Shown here: positions 1 to 12,300 of the stretch, piece after piece | Layout of the letters: each line of letters opens with the position of its first letter | Numbering within the stretch: the stretch's first letter is position 1 | Assembly: GCA_036346205.1 (NCBI GenBank) | Contig: JARFJB010001495.1 | Coordinates: forward strand, 2,085,001 to 2,149,000 | Length of the DNA: 64,000 bases | Source of the DNA: Vesta saturnalis | Lineage: Eukaryota > Arthropoda > Insecta > Coleoptera > Lampyridae | Reading direction: 5' to 3' | Notes under the pieces: model-generated | Told to the model about the DNA's origin: nothing | The model's input: the letters and a program-made list of their open reading frames with translations, nothing else | Database searches by the model: none | Program-made: the position numbers and the translations under genes

Positions 1-690
1 TTAAGTAAGACATAAATAATTCTATACTACATGAAATTATGCAACATTCTGAAATTGATCAATTTTGCTGAATACTGTATACTCAGAGCACTTGCTCAAA
101 CCGTTCCAACAATTAATTATAACTACAATAATCATGATTTGCAATATTTCAAAGAAATGTTCTAATCAATTTCATACGTGATTTTTATTTGAGTTGATAA
201 CAGGGTCAGGTGTATGTAACATATGAAGAACAAATCATTGGGAGGAATTACATTATTCAGCGATAAACAAGCTGCTATTTAACGGTAAATTGTTACATTT
301 TTAAAGTTGAAAATGAAGTGCTATTGTTATCTGTAATTTAAATTTTTAAAAGTTTGAATCATTTTCATGTTAAAAATTTGTGTTTACTGTCAGATTTTCC
401 AAGGTTGGAGGGATCTGTACCCCATGCCAGCCACGGAAATACAACCACCCTTACCAAGGGCTCCTTATTATTGGGTCTCCGATTTTCTGAGCTCAGTAAG
501 GGCTGCAAAACATCTTTTTTCTTATCCCTATTCTTCCTTTCGCCCTCACTGTCTTCGTATCAGATTGAAAGTCCAAAATTAAAAAAAAAAAGATGGCTGT
601 GGTTTCTATGGTAAAAATACCGCGCGTGAAATCGAGCCCCATTTGGATATCTGGGAGAGCAGGGTCCAGGTGACCTCGGTCATCGAAAGT
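1..690. other. no gene recognised
   Basis: AT-rich sequence. I searched the minus strand for the next PLEKHH exon, which should continue the second PH domain after position 3238, and did not find it. The short open frames here have no recognisable motif. The stretch from about 640 may already belong to the retrotransposon that follows, because its plus-strand frame stays open into the endonuclease N-terminus. Confidence 0.5.
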
Positions 691-699
691 ACTCACTTC

Positions 700-3114
700 C
701 TGAATCCTTATTGCAACATCCACAGTATCAGGTCTAATCTTAACACTGTTCACCAACATCTTGAACAATTACAACCTTACATTTTGTTCCTATCTGTTAA
801 CTTCGATTCACCCAACTTGTAGTTTCCCCAATATATAGTAGAAGTGCGCCTCTCTCAAGGACACTATTTGCAAGAGGACTTTCTCTTTGGAGAATAAAAA
901 ATTCGACCTAATTTGGAGTAAACATTCTGATCCTACATTTGTGAAATTCTACTACATTGTATTTAAATAGGTCTCCTAATGACAGTAACTTTCAAGACCT
1001 CTTCAATTACCTTACTTTGAACATTGACTATCATCTGTCTCAGATTCCATATTGTGATATCTTAATTCTAGGAGATTCAATATTCATAACTCTCATTGGC
1101 TTCAATTTTCATCTACTGCTAATCCTGTTGGTCATAGTGTAGAAACATTTGCTATTTCATGTGCTCATCAAATTATTTCGGAACCTAAAATAATCCCTGA
1201 TAACCCTAACCATACTCCACATTTTCTAGATCTCCCACTAGGTCTATCTGACCAATGTCTAATAGAAATAACTTCTACTGTCCCTAATAACTCTGCTGTT
1301 CGCAACGCTGATAGAATCTTGTGGTGTTTTTTAAGTCAACAAAATAAGAGTTATTTACAGGATTTCTTTTCAGCTTTTGGACGACATCTTTTGACAGATC
1401 TGTAGTTGCCGATATTGTAGACAAAGTCAATCTTTTTATCCTAGTCAACCCTTTTTCATACGCTATGAAATCAATTCGTTTACGGTACAAACTCCTAGAA
1501 TCTATCATCAATAGGCTTGATTTAAATAAGGCAACTGGCCGAACGGTATCCCAGCTAATATCTTAAAGAAATGTTCCCCCGAATTAGTACCAGTCCTATC
1601 TAAGCTCTATTCGATCTCTATGGCTTCTGGGGAATTTCCTTCATCATGGAAGTTAGCACTTGTTCAATCTATTCCTAACAAATACGATAAGACTGATCCC
1701 TGCAGCTACCGACCAATTGCCATCACTTCCATTTTGTCTAAAATCATGGAAAAACTCATCAATCAGCATTTCGTTGAAACTAACAAACTCCTTAGTGTCC
1801 ACTAATATGGCTTTAGGCAGAGTTGTTCAACAGGTGATTTTATTAGTTGAGTTAATAGGCCTATTTCCACAGCTTTGCTTTTGTAGCGCGACGTTTCGAA
1901 AACGGACATTGATCTTCTTTCATATGTGACACAAGCTTGTAACGTTCCAGTGAAATAGTTGTAGTCGCTTTAGATAAAAAGCTTGGCATAAGTGTTTATT
2001 TGCCAAACCTACCTCATTTGGGTTAAGTGATGCACTCATCAACCGAGTTTATAGTTTCTTGCCAAAGACGAATACGTGTTGTAGATGATAGATTCTTTTC
2101 AAAAGAAGCTGGCATTAACGCGGGCGTGCCACAGGGATCAGTTATAGCGCATATACTATTTCTTCTACACATAAGTGATATTTCTCGAACGACTAACCTG
2201 GACCATCGCTTTGATGACGACAGCACTCTTCATTGTAGTTGATTTCAGTCTATTCATAATGGTAATCTACCTTCTATCTCAAATCAAGACATTAAAGTTG
2301 AAATGGCAATTTCAATCAACGTTTCCTTGAATAGGGAAGTAACAATTTATGTAAATTTAATGCTGATAAAACTTAGTGTTGCGTTGTATCCACCAAAAAA
2401 GTTTGAACATTTCCTGTTGTAAATACGGATGGCTCAGATCTTACGTTTTCAGGCTCTATTACTATGTTGAGATTGACTGTATCTTCAAATCTATCATGGA
2501 ACGATCATCTTCTGTCAGCTACCAAAGCAGCTGCTCGTAAAATAGACTTTTTATACAGATCTAAACACTTTACCTCCAAACAAACTCTTTCTCTAATTAA
2601 GGCCAAATTCGACCTCATCTAGGATATCATCTCACCTCTGGGTTGGTGCTCTCCAATATGCTCTTGATATCATTAATCGTATTAAAAAAGAGGGATTAAT
2701 CTTATAAATGACTCGTCCTTACCTACTGACTTATATCCCTTGAACATAGAATAATTGTTTCAGTTCTTTCTTTGTATTATCAGTATGGTAATGGCTACTA
2801 CTGCTCTGCTGAATTACTCTGTGATACCTTCTCGGGTCACCTTTGCTCATTCACATCATCAATATGTAGTACAAATCTCCACTTGTGGTACCAAACGGGC
2901 GCAATCCATATTCTTTTGCACAGCTTCTAAACTCTGAAATGATCTCCCTAGTTTCTGTTTTCCTCTCATTTATGATATGAAAAAATTTAAGAGCTGTTCA
3001 TAGGCATCTCTTGTCAATTCAAAATCTCCCTATCCATCCTACTAAGTGTTCCTGAGTGCTTTAGTATGGTAAGCTAAACTTAGGCTATTCAGGACCACAA
3101 TTATTAAAAAAAAA
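700..3114 (+). mobile_element. degenerate non-LTR retrotransposon (EN + RT), copy 1
   Basis: Reading across frameshifts and stops gives an exonuclease/endonuclease/phosphatase-type endonuclease followed by a reverse transcriptase. The endonuclease start is visible near 720-800 (RSNLNTVHQHL, then a P-ILFL motif). The CDILILGD segment is at about 1048-1072. RT traces run from about 1545 (GIPANILKKC, YRPIAITSILSKIMEKLI) to 2240 and on into the C-terminal part ending near 2990. The 3' UTR ends in an A-run at about 3104-3112. The same family is present in better condition on the minus strand at 10597-13245, and residue-by-residue similarity to that copy confirms the reading. Many frameshifts and stops make it clearly dead. 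It sits in an intron of the host gene, on the opposite strand. Clade assignment (Jockey-like or a relative) is tentative. Confidence 0.85.
1839..1909 (-). repeat. 71-bp insertion related to the 39-bp minisatellite flank
   Basis: Comparison with the other retrotransposon copy shows extra sequence between TGAT (1835-1838) and TGAT (1910-1913). In reverse complement it matches the edge of the minisatellite at about 14225-14300: a CGAAACGTCGCGCT core, then GTGGAAATAGGCC, then a TCAACTAAT-like end. The duplicated TGAT could be a 4-bp target duplication, but a 4-bp match is weak on its own. Confidence 0.6.
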
Positions 3115-3237
3115 GAGTTGGTTTCATTATGAACGTTATCAACAATTATCAACAATTGAACTACATACCAAATAGTAATAATAGTTAATCAATAATTAAT
3201 AAACTTATGCCCAAATTTATGGCTTAACCAAATTTAC

Positions 3238-3399
3238 CTGTTTTCCAGGACAAAGTAAATATGTTGGTCCTTGATGATTAGGAAATATTCCTAATGTTAA
3301 TTCTGTACACTCTGCATCCTTATCTTCTGAATCCGAATCTGACAGATGATCTACTTCTTCAACTCGTGAATCCCGCATATTTATTTGTCCAGCAGGAGT
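3238..3399 (-). CDS. PLEKHH (max-1): PLEKHH exon G (middle of PH domain 2)
   Basis: This exon has 54 codons in phase 0 at both ends. The acceptor is ...ATCTGTAG at 3400-3407 and the donor is CAG|GTAAAT at 3238/3237. It encodes TPAGQINMRDSRVEEVD, then an acidic Ser/Asp/Glu stretch, then LGIFPNHQGPTYLLCPGKQ. It follows exon F after a 51-bp intron. The next exon, which should finish PH2, is not visible in 1-3237. Confidence 0.9.
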
Positions 3400-6300
3400 C
3401 TACAGATTAGTGTTAGTTATTTATAACTAGTTCACTGATAAGCTACTTACCGTATCAGTGGGCGATTTGAAATATAAAAACATTTTTCCTATTAAAACAC
3501 ACCAACATTTCTTTGCATGACCATTTTTAACTTTTGTAAGCCAACCTTGAACAGATGGTTTATTTTCTTCTTTACTTAATAATAATTTTGTTGCATTTCT
3601 GCGCTGTACATTTTGTAACGTCCTTACCTATACCAAGGTGTATTGCTTAAAATTATAATACCTACTATTAGGGAAATACTAACCCAGTCTTCCATTGCAG
3701 TAATTGAATCAGCAGTTAAATAATATGTTTTTTTCCCTGTGTCAATTTCAAAAGTATTGGACCCTTCGGCTCTCGTAATTTTACAAATCTCATCTAATAA
3801 TATTTGCCCCTGAGGTTTCCTATTAATATCACTTTGATTCTTATAATAAGTTAAAACACCATTCTTTAAAACAAACCATCTCTTCCTCCAAGTTTTTAAT
3901 TTTCCACCTACATAAAAATATTTAAAAAATGTTAATAAGCAAATGTTATTACCTAATTTAGCTAAAGATCCACTTTTCTCAATACTTTCTGATTTTTTAT
4001 TAGGACTATCCAAATATGAAGTTCTAAGAATTGATGATTCTAAACTGGTTGTATCACAACTAAGAGCATCAGGAGGCACAGCATAGTCATCTGACATTCC
4101 AGATTCAAATGATGTATCTGAAACACCTGAGTGTTATGGTTAATAACCACAGCATTTTAAAATAAAGAGAATTAAGTAAATTTAAATTATAACAAAAAAT
4201 GGTATAAGTATGTATATATTAACCTCTTGTTTTACTTTTACTTGGTGAACCACTACTACTAGAAGCTGTTCGTTTACCAGGGCTCGAGCCAGATGTATCT
4301 CCTGAACTTCTACTATGTGTATTAGTTCCATCAATTGCCTGAAAAGATAAACATAATCAATGCAAATGACTACATTAATTATTTATTAAACCAATGCAAT
4401 AATCTAGTTAAATTTGATATTTTAAATTAACCTGCTACAGTTCATTGCCAAATATAAGAACTTTGCAGGTAATTAAGAAAACTGTTGATGCTATTAATCC
4501 ACCAGTAACCGTTTTAGCTCCTTTCGATAATTTGACTAGTTTTAACATCGTTTTCTAAATTAATACTGTAAAATGGGGTGAAATTGTGCCCCCATTATTG
4601 AGAATGTGCCACAAGGTTTTCCTACACCTTTATGAATTTGGAGTATTACCGGTATTTACTTCTTCTTCTTCTTCAAATGCCTATTCGTTCAGAATATTGG
4701 CTACCATCCTTGCTATGACGACCTTGTTGACTGCTTCTCTAAGCAGTTTTAATATCTTTCTTCTTCCAGGTCCTCTCTTTCCAAGTACATTTCCTTGAAG
4801 GATGGATTTTAAGAGTTTTGCACCCAATACTAAATTGGCAAAGTATTTCAATGAAATCCTAACTAAATCATAACGTTAATAACAACCCTTTTTATATGCA
4901 AGGCTCATTTGCATTTAGCAAATTTATTAATGACTTCCAGTTGTGATGGTTATGTGTTTGTTAGTTTCGATGTTATATCTTTGTTTACCAATTTACCTTT
5001 GCAGGTTATTATGAACAGTGTTGAGAAGCATTCGGATATAATTTCAATTAATGTAGTATGAATCTGATACCTTTTAAATCGCTTCTTAATTTTATATTAT
5101 TTGACTCAAATTTTTATTATTTAACCATTGTTATTATAAACAAATCTTGGCACCCTATGGGTTCTACGATATCACCAATTTTGTGCAATTTTGTATTATA
5201 CGATTTGGTACAAGATTGTTTGGATATAACTAGTATATATTAATTTTCTGTTTGTAAAACGTTATGTTGCTGATCTTATTCTTGCTCTACCTGGTGACAA
5301 AACTGATAAGGTTCTACTCATTTTTAATAGCATTAATCAACACATCCAATTCACTTGTGAAAGAGAAAACAATAACAGCATCCCTTTTTTTGACTTGTTG
5401 ATTCATAGGGACCATAATAATATTCTACGTACTGAATCGTAAAACCTACTTGCAGTAACAGATTCATTAGCTACCATTCACATCATCCTCATCATATGAA
5501 AAGTAATCTAGTTTTATCACTTAGAGATAGAATTAATAAGTTATCACATCCACACTATATTATTATTACTATTAGGTTTAATAAAATTGAGAAATATACT
5601 TTTTTGAAATTCTTTTCCCAAAAATTTTTATATATTTAATGTAAATATATGAAATATATAAATAGACCTAACAGATACAGCTCCACTCAGCAAACAAGAT
5701 AGTCGGAAAATATGTCAACTAAAATAATGTATTTGAAATTTTTGACGCGGCAAATTATTTGTCCAATCCTAAGGTGGTACATTCACAGTTAAAAGTAAAT
5801 TATTACATTTTACAGCTAACGTTTTCCGCGTGCGTTTTATTATCCCCTCTCCAACTATCTTGTTTGCTGAGTAGAGCTGTAATTAGAATTTTATTTTACA
5901 GGTTAAATACAAATAACGGAATAAATTCTTGTATGAAGTCCCTGTGCTTCGCTATAACGGTATACAAAAGTCAATTACTAATGGGGAACGGGAAAATTTT
6001 GTTATAGCATTGAATTAATGGAATTTGTACTTGTCGGCATTCGATATGCCGTGTTCGGTAATAGTGAAGCTAACTTTGTTAAAAACAGCGTTCCATTTTA
6101 GAGAGTGCGTAATTGGAGTATACTCGTTGTCGTTGGTTTAATTTCAGACATATAAGTTACGATCAGTTCAAAGTTAACGCCTCGCGCTCTAAAAATTTAA
6201 CAGAACTTGATAAATGTATGTCTATTTTATAATTTTGACATGTTACAATTTGAAAAAAAAATTTGTATTTGTATACTGAAAATAATTTATACAATGGCAT

Positions 6301-9300
6301 ATGCAAATGTTTTTGAAATTGTTATTTAATTTCTCTGTACTATTTTTTTATAATTATAATTCTAAGAAAAGAAAAACTCTTTGGTAATAACTTCTCGTAT
6401 CTCTAAGAGTTCACTACATTGTTAAGTTTTAAAAATATAAGTTACTAAGTAGAATACGTACATTAATTTAAAAACGGTTTACCGGTTAGAGACACTTTGT
6501 AGGCGCCCAGAAATCACCTGACCGCTCTATGTACCGGGTGGCCAACTAAGAACGGCCGTCGGCCATATCTCAGGAATGGATTATAGCACAGGTTCGAGAA
6601 AAATTTTTATAACAAAAGTGGCCTCGAGAAACGCCTGGAAATTATGTTCAGAATTGTAGGTCCACCGCTAGAGGGCGTATTTGACAGTTAAAATTCTAAA
6701 AAGCAAAATTTTTCAAAATTTACTCATTTAAGGGGCATACTAAATATTATAATCAGATTCCTCGACAAATTCTGCATATTTTTTATTTGACAAGTTTTAG
6801 TCTATCTCTTCAAATAAGGGGTGGGGGAGAGTGGGAACCTTGTTACGAAAAAACGCCTTTAATTCAGGTTCTGCTTGACCCATTTTAATAAACTTGATGT
6901 TGTTTGAAAGAGCTTTTGTTAAACAATAGAAAATTTGTAAATTTGAAGCAATCTGATTAATAATATAAATGCTAGAGGGCGCTGTTTAATATTTTTTTAA
7001 TATTGTGTTTTCTCTTTACAATTTTAAATGGAAGCATAAAAATTTAAGTAGGTCTTTAAAAAGTAGACTAATTTAGTAATAAACAGTGAAAACTATATCT
7101 TTTTCCTATCCTGAGATATCGTAAGAAACAGGTAAATGGTGGGAATTGTTCTTCCAACGTCTAGTAGGCTAGTTCGCGTTACGGAAATTAGTAAATTTAG
7201 CCTGGATGAAAAGATCTTACATTGGTCTGCAGCAATTTAAACTGTTATCATACTAATGTTACGGTTGCCGCAAGATTACCTAAATGTAATGCTGTCGCTA
7301 CTAACAATGAGAACAAATTATAAAATAATAATGTGATAAATCTAACATTTTTTTTAATTATACAAGAATGTTATATTTGTTTTCAAGCGATGTGTTAGTA
7401 AATCAAAAGCATACAATATCAATAAAAACCGATATTTGCCCAGCAACAACAAATACAGTTTAAAATATGAATTACGATTTAGTGATGGCAACAAAATTAG
7501 TAAAGAGGGCCATGTAAGATATAAAATAAATTCCCTGTTGAAAACAAGCAAGCTATGATTTTCATGTATATGTCAAAAATCATTCATCGTGTTGCATTTA
7601 ATAGAATTTCTTTATCTTTTCGTACCAAAATGATTCTTACAAATGAAGAAGCATTTGATATGTTGGCAGTTTATTTTGGATGTATGAGAAATGCAACCGT
7701 TGCTGCTAGAGTGTATGCACTGCAGTACCCAAACAGACGGCATCACAGCAGAAGAGTTTTTCTCCAACTCGCACACCGTGTGCGTACTACTGTAAATGTG
7801 AATCTTCCTGTGTACCGAAGACAACGCAGACGTAGAACAGAGGAAAATGTTATTGATGTTTTAGCTTATGTAAATGTTAACCCTCATTCAAGCACCAGAT
7901 CTATAGCTAGAGACTTGGGTGTATGTCGAACCACCGTCCAAAATATTTTAAGAGAACACAGGTGACTACTTATTTATTAATGCATGTTTTATTCGGTATT
8001 ATAATGATAAGAATGTTTTAATTTTTTTCGTTTGTCGTTATATGTTTCTCATTTTTATCATACCGAAAATGTCATTACATCAAAGTTAACTTGTGACAAC
8101 AAGACTAATGTATTTGCCGCCATTTTATGTCCAGTTTCAATAAAACACCAAATTATTTAATGAAATTATCTTATGTTATGTGAATAGATTTTAACTAACA
8201 ACATGATAATTAAGCAAGGCAAAGTAAAGTAAAAAGGTACCAATAATAAAAAATAATGAGAGGCCGGGCGAAAAAAAATTCGTAATAACATTACGAGAGT
8301 TAACGCATTTAAAGTCCTTTTTCGTTTACTAACAACGAAGGACTTCAATGTGTCTTATTGATCTGATAACTTTATAATATATACTATTTCAGATTGCACC
8401 CATATCACATGGTCCTATACCATAGTTTGAATGCTCAAGATTTCGATACCAGGTTGGATTTTTGCAACTGGCTCTCAAATATAATACACGACGATCCTGA
8501 AATACTTTCACGAATTATGTGGACAGATGAGGCTACTTTTCATAGTGATGGTAGTGTAAATCGACATAATATGCACTACTGGTCTGAAACGAATCCCCAA
8601 TGGATGCAGGAGGTCTAACATCAGGGTAGTTGGTCTGTAAATGTGTGGTGCGGGATTCTAGGTGGAGAAATAATTGGGCCTTTTTTTTAATGATAATGTT
8701 AAGGGAGAGAGATATTTAGATTTTTTAAGCAACGAATTGCCACTTCTTTTAGAAGACGTACCCTTGGCCATTCGCCGAGACATGTTCTTGCAACATGATG
8801 GGTGCCCGGCAAATTATTCTAGAGATGTTCGGAATTTCTTAGATCAATCATACCCTGAAAGGTGGATAGGACGTGGAAGTTTATTTATTTGGCCACCAAG
8901 GTCTCCAGACCTAACTTGTTTAGATTTTTATTTGTGGGGGCGAATAAAAGATCTCGTTTATGCCGAAAGACCCACAACAAGAGCTGACATGATTGAAAGA
9001 ATACGACAGACAATACGAAGTATTTCAAGGGCAGAAATTGAAACTGCTGTTCTCTCCACCCGTCAGCGATTGATTTCATGCATTGAAAATGATGGCGACA
9101 TTTCGAACATCTACGTAGTTATTTATTTAAGATTAACATTGTTATTTTATAATTTGTTCTCATTGTTAGTAGCGACAGCATTACATTTAGGTAATCTAGC
9201 GACAACCATAACATTAGTATGATAACAGTTTAAATTACTGCAGACCAATGTAAGATCTTTTCATCCCGGCTAAATTTAATAATTTCCGTTAACGCGAACT

Positions 9301-12300
9301 AGCCTACTAGACGTTGGAAGAACAATTCCCGCCATTTACCTGTTTCTTACGATATCTCAGGATAGGAAAAAGATATCGACTTGCAGTTTTCACTGTTTTA
9401 TTACTAAATTAGTCTACTTTTTAAAGACCTACTTAAATTTTTATGCTTCCATTTAAAATTGTAAAGAGAAAACACAATATTAAAAAAATATTAAACAGCG
9501 CCCTCTAGCATTTATGTTATTAATCAGACTGCTTCAAATTTACAAATTTTCTATTGTGTAACAAAAGCTCTTTCAAACAACATCAAGTTTATTAAAATCG
9601 GTCAAGCAGAACCTGAATTAACTGAGGTATTTCGTAACAAGGTTCCCACTCTCCCCTTCCCCTTATTTGAAGAGATAGACTAAAACTGGTCAAATAAAAA
9701 ATATGCAGAATTTGTCGAGGAATCTGATTATAATATTTAATATGCCCCTTAATTGAGTAAATTTTGAAAAATTTTGCTTTTTAAAATTTTAACTATCAAA
9801 TACGCCTTCTTGCGGTGGACCTACAATTCTGAAAATAATTTCCAGGCGTTTCTCGAGGCCACTTTTGTTATACAAATTTTTTTCCCGAACCTGTGCTATA
9901 ATCAATTCCTGAGATATGGCCGACGGCCGTTCTTAGTGGGCCACCCGGTACATATTAAAAGGTTACAGCATTTTATATTCGCGAATTTTAGAATTGTTAA
10001 CTACTAAAATAAGGAGGTGGTGAAATGTAAAAAAATGAAAAATGTATGGATAGTCCACAAAATATTTAACAATTTACGAGACTCTTTTACTCAAAATCGT
10101 GAAACAGCAAAATGAGATAGCTGCAACGCTAGGTCAAAGAATCTGTTTGTGCTGACGTTACTAAATTATTGAAAATATTTTAATATTTTAAGTTGTGTTG
10201 GCAGAACATCCATGTATGACAGCTGTTAACATGTATTGAAACTCAGTGGTGCCAAACTAAAAATTTTAACACTATTTGGGAAAAATGTGAACATTTATTT
10301 ATTTTATTTTATCTATTTAATTATTTTATTTATTTATTTGCAAGCTTTCAGACAGATACTCTAGTTACCTTGTTAATATTTGCCCTTTTGATGTTACCAT
10401 GTCAACATTTGTCACTTTCACATTACGCCTGACGAAGGGCAGAGTATCTGCCTGAAAGCTTGCAATTAAATAAATCAATATCCACACCATTTTTCCCAAA
10501 TAGTGTTAATTAATATGCGAATGGTGAAAGTTGCAACTTTTTTGAAAATTTTGAGTTCACAGACTTTACTTTCGATACATACAGTCTGTCCCCGGATTTT
10601 TTTTTTTTTATGATTGTGGACCTGAACAGGCTAAATTAGGTCTATCGTGCTAAAGCACTCAGGAACACCTAGGAGGATGGATAGAGGGATAATGAATTGC
10701 CAATAGATGCCTATGAACAGCTACCTTAAATTTTCTCATATCATAAGTGAGAGGAAAACCGGAACTAGGGAGATCATTCCAGAGTTTAGAAGCCGTGTAG
10801 AAAAATGTGGATTGCGCCCGTTTGGTACGACAAGTGGAGATCTGTACTGCATACTGATGATGTGAATGAGCGAACCGAGTGTTTCTCGAAAAGATAGCCC
10901 GATATGGTATCAAAGAATATAATTCAGCAGCACGATAACCGTTGTAATAACGATAATACAAAGATAGAACTGAAACCATCCTTCTATGCTCAAGGGACTG
11001 TATGTGAGAAGTTAACGACGGGTCATTTATAAGCCTAATCGCTCTCTTTTGAATACGATCAACGATATTGAGAGTGTATTGGGGAGCACTAACCCAGAGG
11101 TGAGAATTATATTCCAGATGAGGCCGAATTTGGGCCTTATACAGCAGAAGGAGTTGTCGAGAGGTAAAGTACTGCTTAGATCTGTACAAAAAGCCTATTT
11201 TACGAGCAGCTGTGTTGGTAGCTGACAGAAGATGGTCAACCCATGAGAGATTTGAAGATACAGTCATATCCAACAGAGTAATAGAGTCTGAAAACTTAAG
11301 AACTGAGCCGTTCATACTTACAACAGGAAATGATCGATCTTTTTTGCCGGACACAAGGCAGCACTGAGTTTTGTTAGCATTAAATTTAACTAGATTATTG
11401 CTTCCCCATTCGAGAATACGTTGAATGTCTTTGTTGATTGAATTTGCCATTTCAGCTTTAATTTCTTGATTTGACATAGAAGGTGGATTATCACTATGAG
11501 TAGACTGAGATGAACTACAGTAAAGAGTGCTATCGTCAGCAAAGCAATGGATGGGGTTAGTTGTTGAAGAAATAAGGTCATTCATGTACAGTAGAAAAAG
11601 TGTAGGCGCTATAACGGATCCCTGTGGTACGCCCGCGTTAATGCTAACTTCTTTTGAAAAAAAGCCATCAACTACGACACGTATTCGTCTTTTATCGAGG
11701 AAACTAGAAACCCAGTTGATGAGCATATCATTTAACCCAAACGAGGTGAGTTTGACAAGTAAACACTTATGCCAAACTTGGTCAAATGCCTTTGAGATAT
11801 CTAAAGCGACTACAACTGTTTCACCGGACTGCTCTAGTGTATTGTTCCAAACTTGGGTCACATATGAAAGAAGATCGCCTGTTGAACGACTTTGCCTAAA
11901 CCCATATTGGTGGTCACTAAGGAGTTTGTTAGTTTCAAGGAACGTGAGCAGTTGCTGATTGATTGCTTTTTCCATGATTTTAGACAAAATGGAAGTGATG
12001 GCAATTGGTCGGTAATTTGAGGGATCGGTCTTATCGCCTTTTTTGGGAATAGGTTGAACATTTTCTAACTTTCATGATGAAGGGAATTCCCCAGAAGACA
12101 TAGAGATCGTATAGAGCTTAGATAGGACTGGTACTAGTTCGGGGGAACATTTCTTTAAGACAATAGCTGGGATACCGTCTGGGCCAGTCGCCTTATTAAG
12201 ATCAAGCCTACTGATGATCGATTCCAAGAGCTTGTACCGAAAATGAATTGGTTTCATAACGTATGAAGAAGAGTTGACTAGGGGCACATCTTTTCCAGAA

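Noticed and set aside
3624..4097. Single continuous 157-codon ORF as a small PH protein
   Set aside because: It reads through the 45-bp intron 3908-3952 and past the donor at 3683. Splicing restores the canonical PH first loop (AKLGGKLKTW) and continues into the next exons.
11527..11958. 143-codon plus-strand frame
   Set aside because: Lies opposite the reverse transcriptase ORF, whose minus-strand reading has all RT motifs.
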